This document shows positions 47,501-60,466 of a stretch of 64,000 bases of DNA, in pieces. The translations under genes and the position numbers were made by a program. The notes under the pieces are model-generated. The model was not told the origin of the DNA and did no database searches. It saw nothing but the letters and a program-made list of their open reading frames with translations. The DNA is from Calendula officinalis (Eukaryota > Streptophyta > Magnoliopsida > Asterales > Asteraceae). Each line of letters starts with the position of its first letter. Position 1 is the stretch's first letter. The stretch is taken from the NCBI GenBank assembly GCA_963853835.1, contig OY970824.1, positions 40,804,727-40,868,726 of the forward strand, read 5' to 3'.

Positions 47501-50500
47501 GGTGCTATACTAAAACATTCATAACTTTCAGTTCGGGTGTCCGTTTCACGCCCACGAGTAAGCAAAATAGCAGGTTCGTTCGTCACTGCCAAGATCAAGT
47601 TCGGCCCGAACTCTTCACTGTTCCCGGCTCGAACTTCATTTTTGGCCCGAACTTCAACCTCGGCCCGAACTCCGACCTCGGCCCGAACTTCAACCTCGGC
47701 CCGAACATCATCCTCGGCCCGAACACCGAACTTCGGCCCGAACACCACTTCGGCCCGAACATCCCACTTCGGCCCGAACACCACTTCGCCCCGAACATCC
47801 CTCTTCGGCCCGAACTCTTCAATATCCAAGATTGTGTGACAAAAGGTGCTATACTAAAACATTCATAACTTTCAGCTTGGGTGTCCGTTTCACGCCCACG
47901 AGTAACCAAAATAGCTGGTTCGTTCGTCACTGCCAAGAACAAGTTCGGCCCGAACTTTTCACTGTTCCCGGCCCGAACTTCATTTACGGCCCGAACTCCG
48001 ACCTCGGCCCGAACTTCCACCTCGGCCCAAACTCCGACCTCGGCCCGAACTTCAACCTCGGCCCGAACATCATCCTCGGCCCGAACACCACTTCGGCCCG
48101 AACACCACTTCGGCCCGAACATCCCACTTCGGCCCGAACACCACTTCGGCCCGAACATCCCTCTTCAGCCCGAACTCTTCAATATCCAAGATTGTGTGAC
48201 AAAAGGTGCTATACTAAAACATTCATAACTTTCAGCTCGGGTGTCCGTTTCACGCCCACGAGTAACCAAAATAGCTGGGTCGTTCGTCACTGCCAAGAAC
48301 AAGTTCGGCCCGAACTCTTCACTGTTCCCGGCCCGAACTTCATTTTCGGCCCGAACTTCAACCTCGGCCCGAACTCCGACCTCGGCCCGAACTTCAACCT
48401 CGGCCCGAACATCATCCTCGGCCCGAACACCGAACTTCGGCTCGAACACCACTTCGGCCCGAACACCACTTCGGCCAGAACATCCCACTTCGGCCCGAAC
48501 ACCACTTAGGCCCGAACATCCCTCTTCGGCCCGAACTCTTCAATATCCAAGATTGTGTGACAAAGTGTGCTATACTAAAACATTCATAACTTTCAGCTCG
48601 GGTGTCCGTTTCACGCCCACGAGTAAGCAAAATAGCTGGTTCGTTCGTCACTGCCAAGAACAAGTTCGGCCCGAACTTCAACCTCGGCCCGAACATCATC
48701 CTCGGCCCGAACACCGAACTTCAGCCCGAACACCACTTCGGCCCGAACACCACTTCGGCCCGAACATCCCACTTCGGCCCGAACATCACTTCGGCCCGAA
48801 CATCCCTCTTCGGCCCGAACTCTTCAATATCCAATATTGTGTGACAAAAGGTGCTATACTAAAACATTCATAACTTTCAACTCGGGTGTCCGTTTCACGC
48901 CCACGAGTAACCAAAATAGCTGGTTCGTTCGTCACTGCCAAGAACAAGTTCGGCCCGAACACTTCACTGTTCCCGGCCCGAACTTCATTTTCGGCCCGAA
49001 CTTCAACCTCGGCCCGAACTTCAACCTCGGCCCGAACTCCGACCTCGGCCCGAACTTCAACCTCGGCCCGAACATCATCCTCGGCCCGAACACCGAACTT
49101 CGGCCCGAACACCACTTCTGCCCGAACATCCCACTTCGGCCCGAACTCTTCAATATCCAAGATTGTGTGACAAAAGGTGCTATACTAAAACATTCATAAC
49201 TTTCAGTTCGGGTGTCCGTTTCACGCCCACGAGTAAGCAAAATAGCAGGTTCGTTCGTCACTGCCAAGATCAAGTTCGGCCCGAACTCTTCACTATTCCT
49301 GGCTCGAACTTCATTTTCGGCCCGAACTTCAACCTCGGCCCGAACTCCGACCTCGGCCCGAACTTCAACCTCGGCCCGAACATCATCCTCGGCCCGAACA
49401 CCGAACTTCGGCCCGAACACCACTTCGGCCCGAACATCCCATTTCGGCCCGAACACCACTTCGCCCCGAACATCCCTCTTCGGCCCGAACTCTTCAATAT
49501 CCAAGATTGTGTGACAAAAGGTGCTATACTAAAACATTGATAACTTTCAGCTCGGGTGTCTGTTTCACGCCCACGAGTAACCAAAATAGCTGGTTCGTTC
49601 GTCACTGCCAAGAACAAGTTCGGTCCGAAATTTTCACTGTTCCCGGCCCGAACTTCATTTGCGGCCCGAACTCCGACCTTGGCCCGAACTTAAACCTCGG
49701 CCCGAACTCCGACCTCGGCCCGAACTTCATCCTCGGCCCGAACATCATCCTCGGCCCGATTACCACTTCGGCCCGAACACCACTTCGGCCCGAACATCCC
49801 TCTTCAGCCCGAACTCTTCAATATCCAAGATTGTGTGACAAAAGGTGCTATACTAAAACATTCATAACTTTCAGCTCGGGTGTCCGTTTCACGCCCACGA
49901 GTAACCAAAATAGCTGGGTCGTTCGTCACTGCCAAGAACGAGTTCGGCCCTAACTCTTCACTGTTCCCGGCCCGAACTTCATTTTCGGCCCGAACTTCAA
50001 CCTCGGCCCGAACTTCAACCTCGGCCCGAACTCCGACCTCGGCCCGAACTTCAACCTCGGCCCGAACATCATCCTCGGCCCGAACACCGAACTTCGGCCC
50101 GAACACCACTTCGGCCCGAACATCCCACTTCGGCCAGAACACCACTTCGGCCCGAACATCCCTCTTCGGTCCGAACTCTTCAATATCCAAGATTGTGTGA
50201 CAAAAGGTGCTATACTAAAACGTTCATAACTTTCAGCTCGGGTGTCCGTTTCACGCCCACGAGTAACCAAAATTGCTGGTTCGTTCGTCACTGCCAAGAA
50301 CAAGTTCGGCCCGAACTCTTCACTGTTCCCGGCCCGAACTTCATTTTCGGCCCGAACTTCGACCTCGGCCCGAACTCCGACCTCGGCCCGAACTTCAACC
50401 TCGGCCCGAACATCAACCTCGGCCCGAACATCATCCTCGGCCTGAACACCGAACTTCGGTCCGAACACCACTTCGGCCCGAACATCCCTCTTCGGCCCGA

Positions 50501-51300
50501 ACTCTTCAATATCTAAAATTGTGTGACAAAAGGTGCTATACTAGAACATTCATAACTTTCAGCTCGGGTGTCCGTTTCACGCCTACGAGTAACCAAAATA
50601 GCTGGTTCGTTCGTCACTGCCAAGAACAAATTCGGCCCGAACTCTTCACTGTTCCCGGCCCGAACTTCATTTTCGGCCCGAACTTCAACCTCGGCCCGAA
50701 CTTCAACCTCGGACCGAACTCCGATGTCGGCCCGAACTTCAACCTCGGCCCGAACATCATCCTCGACCCGAACACCGAACTTCGGCCCGAACACCACTTC
50801 GGCCCGAACACCACTTCGGCCCGAACACCACTTCGGCCCGAACACCACTTCGGCCCGAACTCTTCAATATCCAAGATTGTGTGACAAAAGGTGCTACACT
50901 AAAACATTCATAACTTTCAGCTCGGGTGTCTGTTTCACGCCCACGAGTAAGCAAAATAGCTGGTTCGTTCGTCACTGCCAAGAACAAGTTCGGCCCGAAA
51001 TCTTCACTGTTCCCGGCCCGAACTTCATTTTCGGCCCGAACTTCAACCTCGGCCCGAACTTCAACCTCGGCCCGAACTCCGACCTCGGCCCAAACTTCAA
51101 CCTCGGCACGAACATCATCCTCGGCCCGAACACCGAACTTCGGCCCGAACACCACTTCGGCCCGAACACCACTTCGGCCCGAACACCACTTCGGCCCGAA
51201 CAACCCACTTCGGCCCGAACACCACTTCGGCCCGAACATCCCTCTTCGGCCCGAACTCTTCAATATCGAAGATTGTGTGAAAAAAGGTGCTATACTAAAA
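44600..51300. repeat. Segmental duplication within the array, copy 2 (partner near 30.6-38.9 kb)
   Basis: This copy preserves the same monomer order as its partner, including the distinctive monomers with the GTGTCTGTTTC core (49556, partner 37530), the GCGGCCCGAAC or TACGGCCCGAAC sub-repeat step, the ACTAGAACATTC core (50542, partner 38135) and the GATGTCGG tail. It carries one extra monomer at 49880 and has a single copy of the 5-monomer block that is doubled in the partner. Confidence 0.75.
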
Positions 51301-52764
51301 CATTCATAACTTTCAGCTCAGGTGTCCGTTTCACGCCCACGAGTAACCAAAATAGCTGGGTCGTTCGTCACTGCCAAGAACGAGTTCGGCCCTAACTCTT
51401 CACTGTTCCCGGCCCGAACTTCATTTTCGGCCCGAACTTCAACCTCGGCCCGAACTTCAACCTCGGCCCGAACTCCGACCTCGGCCCGAACTTCAACCTC
51501 GGCCCGAACATCTTCCTCGGCCCGAACACCGAACTTCGGCCCGAACACCACTTCGGCCCGAACACCACTTCGGCCCGAACATCCCACTTCGGCCAGAACA
51601 CCACTTCGGCCCGAACATCCCTCTTCGGTCCGAACTCTTCAATATCCAAGATTGTGTGACAAAAGGTGCTATACTAAAACATTCATAACTTTCAGCTCGG
51701 GTGTCCGTTTCACGCCCACGAGTAACCAAAATAGCTGGTTCGTTCGTCACTGCCAAGAACAAGTTCGGCCCGAACTCTTCACTGTTCCCGGCCCGAACTT
51801 CATTTTCGGCCCGAACTTCAACCTCGGCCCGAACTCCGACCTCGGCCCGAACTTCAACCTCGGCCCGAACATCATCCTCGGCCTGAACACCGAACTTCGG
51901 CACGGAAACCACTTCGGCCCGAACACCACTTCGGCCCAACATCCCTCTTCGGCCCGAACTCTTCAATATCCAAGATTGTGTGACAAAAGGTGCTATACTA
52001 AAACATTCATAACTTTCAGCTCGGGTGTCCGTTTCACGCCCACGAGTAACCAAAATAGCTGGTTCGTTCGTCACTGCCAAGAACAAGTTCGGCCCGAACT
52101 CTTCACTGTTCCCGGCCCGAACTTCATTTTCGGCCCGAACTTCAACCTCGGCCCGAACTCCGACCTCGGCCCGAACTTCAACCTCGGCCCGAACATCATC
52201 CTCGGCCTGAACACCGAACTTCGGCACGAACACCACTTCGGCCCGAACACCACTTTGGCCCGAACATCCCACTTCGGCCCGAACACCACTTCGGCCCGAA
52301 CATCCCTCTTCGGCCCGAACTCTTCAATATCCAAAATTGTGTGACAAAAGGTGCAATACTAGAACATTCATAACTTTCAGCTCTGGTGTCCGTTTCACGC
52401 CTACGAGTAACCAAAATTGTGGTATCGTTCGTCACTGCCAAGAACAAGTTCGGCCCGAAATCTTCACTGTTCCCGGCCCGAACTTCATTTTCGGCCCGAA
52501 CTTCAACCTCGGCCCGAACTTCAACCTCGGCCCGAACTCCGACCTCGGCCCGAACTTCAACCTCGGCACGAACATCATCCTCGGCCCGAACACCGAACTT
52601 CGGCCCGAACACCACTTCGGCCCGAACACCACTTCGGCCCGAACATCCCACTTCGGCCCGAACACCACTTCGGCCCGAACATCCCTCTTCGGCCCGAACT
52701 CTTCAATATCCAAGATTGTGTGACAAAAGGTGCTATACTAAAACATTCAAAACTTTCAGCTCGG

Positions 52765-55700
52765 GTGTCCGTTTGACGCCCACGAGTAACCAAAAAACCT
52801 GGTTCGTTCGTCACTGCCAAGAACAAGTTCGGCCCGAACTCTTCACTGTTCCCGGTCCGAACTTCATTTTCGGCCCGAACTTCAACCTCGGCCCGAACTC
52901 CGACCTCGGCCCGAACTTCAACCTCGGCCCGAACATCATCCTCGGCCTGAACACCGAACTTCAGCCCGATCACCACTTCGGCCCGAACACCACTTCGGCC
53001 CGAACATCCCACTTCGGCCCGAACACCACTTCGGCCCGAACATCACTCTTCGGCCCGAACTCTTCAATATCCAAAATTGTGTGACAAAAGGTGCTATACT
53101 AGAACATTCATAACTTTCAGCTCGGGTGTCCGTTTCACGCCTACGAGTAACCAAAATAGCTGGTTCGTTCGTCACTGCCAAGAACAAATTCGGCCCGAAC
53201 TCTTCACTGTTCCCGGCCCGAACTTCATTTTCGGCCCGAACTTCAACCTCGGCCCGAACTTCAACCTCGGACCGAACTCCGACGTCGGCCTGAACTTCAA
53301 CCTCGGCCCAAACATCATCCTCGACCCGAACACCGAACTTCGGCCCGAACACCACTTCGGCGCGAACACCACTTCGGCCCGAAGATCCCTCTTCGGCCCG
53401 AACTCTTCAATATCCAAGATTGTGTGACAAAAGGTGCTACACTAAAACATTCATAACTTTCAGCTCGGGTGTCCGTTTCACGCCCACGAGTAAGCAATAT
53501 AGCTGGTTCGTTCGTCACTGCCAAGAACAAGTTCGGCCCGAAATCTTCACTGTTCCCGGCCCGAACTTCATTTTCGGCCCGAACTTCAACCTCGGCCCGA
53601 ACTTCAACCTCGGCCCGAACTCCGACCTCGGCCCGAACTTCAACCTCGGCACGAACATCATCCTCGGCCCGAACACCGAACTTCGGCCCGAACACCACTT
53701 CGGCCCGAACACCACTTCAGCCCGAACACCACTTCGGCCCGAACATCCCACTTCGGCCCGAACACCACTTCGGCCCGAACATCCCTCTTCGGCCCGAACT
53801 CTTCAATATCCAAGATTGTGTGACAAAAGGTGCTATACTAAAACATTCATAACTTTCAGCTCGGGTGTCCATTTCACGCCCACGAGTAACCAAAATAGCT
53901 GGTTCGTTCGTCACTGCCAAGAACAAGTACGGCCCGAACAATTCACTGTTCCCGGCCCGAACTTCATTTTCGGCCCGAACTTCAACCTCGGCCCGAACTT
54001 CAACCTCGGCCCGAACTCCGACCTCGGCCCGAAGTTCAACCTCGGCCCGAACATCATCCTAGGCCCGAACACCGAACTTCGGCCCGAACACCACTTCGGC
54101 CCGAACATCCCTCTTCAGCCCGAACTCTTCAATATCCAAGATTGTGTGACAAAAGATGCTATACTAAAACATTCATAACTTTCAGCTCGGGTGTCCGTTT
54201 CACGCCCACGAGTAACCAAAATAGTTGGGTCGTTCGTCACTGCCAAGAACAAGTTCGGCCCTAACTCTTCACTGTTCCCGGCCCGAACTTCATTTTCGGC
54301 CCGAACTTCAACCTCGGCCCGAACATCAACCTCGGCCCGAACTTCAACCTCGGCCCGAACATCATCCTCGGCCCGAACACCGAACTTCGGCCCGAACACC
54401 ACTTCGGCCCGAACACCACTTCCGCCCGAACATCCCACTTCGGCCCGAACACCACTTCGGCCCGAACACCACTTCGGCCCGAACATCCCTCTTCGGCCCG
54501 AACTCTTCAATATCCAAGATTGTGTGACAAAAGGTGCTATACTAAAACATTCAAAACTTTCAGCTCGGGTGTCCGTTTGACGCCCACGAGTAACCAAAAA
54601 ACCTGGTTCGTTCGTCACTGCCAAGAACAAGTTCGGCCCGAACTCTTCACTGTTCCCGGTCCGAACTTCATTTTCGGCCCGAACTTCAACCTCGGCCCGA
54701 ACTCCGACCTCGGCCCGAACTTCAACCTCGGCCCGAACATCATCCTCGGCCTGAACACCGAACTTCAGCCCGATCACCACTTCGGCCCGAACACCACTTC
54801 GGCCCGAACATCCCACTTCGGCCCGAACACCACTTCGGCCCGAACATCACTCTTCGGCCCGAACTCTTCAATATCCAAAATTGTGTGACAAAAGGTGCTA
54901 TACTAGAACATTCATAACTTTCAGCTCGGGTGTCCGTTTCACGCCTACGAGTAACCAAAATAGCTGGTTCGTTCGTCACTGCCAAGAACAAATTCGGCCC
55001 GAACTCTTCACTGTTCCCGGCCCGAACTTCATTTTCGGCCCGAACTTCAACCTCGGCCCGAACTTCAACCTCGGACCGAACTCCGACGTCGGCCTGAACT
55101 TCAACCTCGGCCCGAACATCATCCTCGACCCGAACACCGAACTTCGGCCCGAACACCACTTCGGCGCGAACACCACTTCGGCCCGAAGATCCCTCTTCGG
55201 CCCGAACTCTTCAATATCCAAGATTGTGTGACAAAAGGTGCTACACTAAAACATTCATAACTTTCAGCTCGGGTGTCCGTTTCACGCCCACGAGTAAGCA
55301 ATATAGCTGGTTCGTTCGTCACTGCCAAGAACAAGTTCGGCCCGAAATCTTCACTGTTCCCGGCCCGAACTTCATTTTCGGCCCGAACTTCAACCTCGGC
55401 CCGAACTTCAACCTCGGCCCGAACTCCGACCTCGGCCCGAACTTCAACCTCGGCACGAACATCATCCTCGGCCCGAACACCGAACTTCGGCCCGAACACC
55501 ACTTCGGCCCGAACACCACTTCAGCCCGAACACCACTTCGGCCCGAACATCCCACTTCGGCCCGAACACCACTTCGGCCCGAACATCCCTCTTCGGCCCG
55601 AACTCTTCAATATCCAAGATTGTGTGACAAAAGGTGCTATACTAAAACATTCATAACTTTCAGCTCGGGTGTCCATTTCACGCCCACGAGTAACCAAAAT

Positions 55701-56372
55701 AGCTGGTTCGTTCGTCACTGCCAAGAACAAGTACGGCCCGAACAATTCACTGTTCCCGGCCCGAACTTCATTTTCGGCCCGAACTTCAACCTCGGCCCGA
55801 ACTTCAACCTCGGCCCGAACTCCGACCTCGGCCCGAAGTTCAACCTCGGCCCGAACATCATCCTAGGCCCGAACACCGAACTTCGGCCCGAACACCACTT
55901 CGGCCCGAACATCCCTCTTCAGCCCGAACTCTTCAATATCCAAGATTGTGTGACAAAAGATGCTATACTAAAACATTCATAACTTTCAGCTCGGGTGTCC
56001 GTTTCACGCCCACGAGTAACCAAAATAGTTGGGTCGTTCGTCACTGCCAAGAACAAGTTCGGCCCTAACTCTTCACTGTTCCCGGCCCGAACTTCATTTT
56101 CGGCCCGAACTTCAACCTCGGCCCGAACATCAACCTCGGCCCGAACTTCAACCTCGACCCGAACATCATCCTCGGCCCGAACACCGAACTTCGGCCCGAA
56201 CACCACTTCGGCCCGAACACCACTTCCGCCCGAACATCCCACTTCGGCCCGAACACCACTTCGGCCCGAACACCACTTCGGCCCGAACATCCCTCTTCGG
56301 CCCGAACTCTTCAATATCCAAGATTGTGTGACAAAAGGTGCTATACTAAAACATTCATAACTTTCAGCTCGG
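52765..56372. repeat. Tandem duplication of a 5-monomer block, period 1804 bp
   Basis: The blocks 52765-54568 and 54569-56372 are offset by 1804 bp throughout. Rare shared variants are GTTTGACGCCCACG with CAAAAAACCTGG at 52773 and 54577, ACTAGAACATTC, CAATATAGC at about 53495 and 55299, AAGTACGGCCC, and ATTCACTGTT after AACA. Only a few substitutions separate the copies, for example CTCGGCCC against CTCGACCC near 56155. Confidence 0.88.
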
Positions 56373-59300
56373 GTGTCCGTTTCACGCCCACGAGTAACCA
56401 AAATAGGTGGTTCGTTCGTCACTGGCAAGAACAAGTTCGGCCCGAACTCTTCACTGTTCCCGGCCCGAACTTCATTTTCGGCCCGAACTTCAACCTCGGC
56501 CAGAACTTCAACCTCGGCCCGAACTCCGACCTCGACCCGAACTTCAACCTCGGCCCGAACATCATCCTCGGCCTGAACACCGAACTTCGGCCCGAACACC
56601 ACTTCGGCCCGAATACCACTTCGGCCCGAACACCATTTCGGCCCAAACATCGCACTTCGGCCCGAACACCACTTCGGCCCGAACATCCCTCTTCGGCTCG
56701 AACTCTTCAATATCCAAGATTGTGTGACAAAAGGTGTTATACTAAAACATTCATAACTTTCAGCTCGGGTGTCCGTTTCACGCCCACGAGTAACCAAAAT
56801 AGCTGGTTCGTTCGTCACTGCCAAGAACAAGTTCGGCCCGCACTCTTCACTGTTCCCGGCCCGAACTTCAACCTCGGCCCTAACTCCGACCTCGGCTCGA
56901 ACTTCAACCTCGGCCCGAACATCATCCTCGGCCCGAACACCGAACTTCTGCCCGAACACCACTTCGGCCCGAACATCCCTCTTCAGCACGAACACCACTT
57001 CGGCCCGAACATCCCTCTTCGGCCCGAACTCTTCAATATCCAAGATTGTGTGACAAAAGGAGCTATACTAAAACATTCATAACTTTCAGCTCGGGTGTCC
57101 GTTTCACGCCCACGAGTAACCAAAATAGCTGGTTCATTCGTCACTGCCAAGAACAAGTTCGGCCCGAACTCTTCACTGTTCCCGGCCCGAACTTCAACCT
57201 CGGCCCAAACTCCGACCTCGGCCCGAACTTCAACCTCGGCCCGAACATCATCCTCGGCCCGAACACCAAACTTCGGCCCGAACACCACTTCGGCCCGAAC
57301 ACCACTTCGGCCCGAACATCCCTCTTCGGCCCGAACACCACTTCGGCCCGAACATCCGTCTTCGACCCGAACTCTTCAATATCCAAGATTGTGTGACAAA
57401 AGGTGCTATACTAAAACATTCATAACTTTCAGCTCGGGTGTCCGTTTCACACCCACGAGTAACCAAAATAGCTAGTTCGTTCTTCACTGCCAAGAACAAG
57501 TTCGGCCCGAACTCTTCACTGTTCCCGGCCCGAACTTCATTTTCGGCCCGAACTTCAACCTCGGCCCGAACTTCAACCTCGGCCCGAACTCCGACCTCGG
57601 CCCGAACTTCAACCTCGGCCCGAACATCATCCTCGGCCCGAACACCGAAATTCGGCCCGAACACCACTTCGGCCCGAACACCACTTCGGCCCGAACATCC
57701 CACTTCGGCCCGAGCACCACTTCGGCCCGAGCACCACTTCGGCCCGAACATCCCTCTTCGGCCCGAACTCTTCAATATCCAAGATTGTGTGACAAAAGGT
57801 GCTATACTAAAACATTCATAACTTTCAGCTCGGGTGTTCGTTTCACGCCCACGAGTAACAAAAATAGCTGGTTCGTTCGTCACTGCCAAGAACAAGTTCG
57901 GCCCGCACTCTTCACTGTTCCTGGTCCGAACTTCATTTTCGGCCCGAACTCCGACCTCGGCCCGAACTCCGACCTCGGCCCGAACATCATCCTCGGCCCG
58001 AACACCGAACTTCGGCCCTAACACCACTTCGGCCCGAACACCACTTCGGCTCGAACATCCCACTTCGGCCCGAACACCACTTCGGCCCGAACATCCCTCT
58101 TCGACCCGAACTCTTCAATATCCAAGATTGTGTGACAAAAGGTGCTATATAAAAACATTCATAACTTTCAGCTCGGGTGTCCGTTTCACGCCCACGAGTA
58201 ACCAAAATAGCTAGTTCGTTCGTCACTGCCAAGAACAAGTTCGGCCCGAACTTCAACCTCGGCCCGAACTTCAACCTCGGCCAGAAGATCATCCTCGGCC
58301 CGAACACCGAACTTCGGCCCGAACACCACTTCGGCCCGAACATCCCACTTCGGCCCGAACATCCCTCTTCGGCCCGAACTCTTCAATATCCAAGATAGTG
58401 TGACAAAAGGTGCTATACTAAAACATTCATAACTTTCAGCTCGGGTGTCCGTTTCACGCCCACGAGGAACCAAAATAGCTGGTACGTTCGTCACTGCCAA
58501 GAACAAGTTCGGCCCGAACTCTTCACTGTTCCCGGCCCGAACTTCATTTTCGGCCCGAACTTCAACCTCGGCCCGAACTTCCGCCTCGGCCCGAACTCCG
58601 ACCTCGGCCCGAACTTCAACCTCGGCCCGAACATCATCCTTGGCCCGAACACCGAACTTCGGCCCGAACACCACTTCGGCCCGAACATCCCACTTCGGCC
58701 CGAACACCACTTCGGCCCGAACATCCCTCTTCGGCCCGAACTCTTCAATATCCAATATTGTGTGACAAAATGTGTTATACTAAAACATTCATAACTTTCA
58801 GCTCGGGTGTCCGTTTCACGCCCACGAGTAACCAAAATAGCTGGTTCGTTCGTCACTGCCAAGAACAAGTTCGGCCCGCACTCTTCACTGTTCCCGGCCC
58901 GAACTTCAACCTCGGCCCGAACTCCGACCTCGGCCCGAACTTCAACCTCGGCCCGAACATCATCCTCGGCCCGAACACCGAACTACTGCCCGAACACCAC
59001 TTCGGCCCGAACACCACTTCGGCCCGAACATCCCTCTTCAGCCCGAACACCACTTCGGCCCGAACATCCCTCTTCGGCCCGAACTCTTCAATATCCAAGA
59101 TTGTGTGACAAAAGGTGCTATACTAAAACATTCATAACTCTCAGCTCGGGTGTCCGTTTCACGCCCACGAGTAACCAAAATAGCTGGTTCGTTCGTCACT
59201 GCCAAGAACAAGTTCGGCCCGAACTCTTCACTGTTCCCGGCCCGAACTTCAACCTCGGCCCAAACTCCGACCTCGGCCCGAACTTCAACCTCGGCCCGAA

Positions 59301-60466
59301 CATCATCCTCGGCCCGAACACCGAACTTCGGCCCGAACACCACTTCGGCCCGAACACCACTTCGGCCCGAACATCCGTCTTCGGCCCGAACTCTTCAATA
59401 TCCAAGATTGGGTGACAAAAGATGCTATACTAAAACATTCATAACTTTCAGCTCGGGTGTCCGTTTCACACCCACGAGTAACCAAAATAGCTAGTTCGTT
59501 CTTCACTGCCAACAACAAGTTCGGCCCGAACTCTTCACTGTTCCCGGCCCGAACTTCATTTTCGGCCCGAACTTCAACCTCGGCCCGAACTTCAACCTCG
59601 GCCCGAACTCCGACCTCGGCCCGAACTTCAACCTCGTCCCGAACATCATCCTCGGCCCGAACACCGAAATTCGGCCCGAACACCACTTCGGCCCGAACAC
59701 CACTTCGGCCCGAGCACCACTTCGGCCCGAACATCCCTCTTCGGCCCGAACTCTTCAATATCCAAGATTGTGTGACAAAAGGTGATATACTAAAACATTC
59801 ATATCTTTCAGCTCGGGTGTCCGTTTCACGCCCACGAGTAACCAAAATAGCTGGTTCATTCGTCACTGCCAAGAACAAGTTCGCCCGAACTCTTCACTGT
59901 TCCCGGCCCGAACTTCAACCTCGGCCCGAACTCTGACCTCGGCCCGAACTTAAACCTCGGCCCGAACATCATCCTCGGCCCGAACACCGAACTTTGGCCC
60001 GAACACCACTTCGGCCCGAACACCACTTCGGCCCGAACATCCCTCTTCGGCCCGAACTCTTCAATATCCAAGATTGTGTGACAAAAGGTGCTATACTAAA
60101 ACATTCATAACTTTCAGCTCGGGTGTTCGTTTCACGCCCACGAGTAACCAAAATAGCTGGTTCGTTCGTCACTGCCAAGAACAAGTTCGGCCCGCACTCT
60201 TACCTGTTCCTGGCCCGAACTTCATTTTCGGCCCGAACTTCAACCTCGGCCCGAACTCCGACCTCGGCCCGAACTACAACCTCGGCCCGAACATCATCCT
60301 CAGCCCGAACACCGAACTTCATCCCGAACACCACTTCGGCCCGAACATCCCACTTCGGCCCGAACACCACTTCGGCCCGAACATCCCTCTTCGACCAGAA
60401 CTCTTCAATATCCAAGATTGTGTGACAAAAGGTGCTATACAAAAACATTCATAACTTTCAGCTCGG

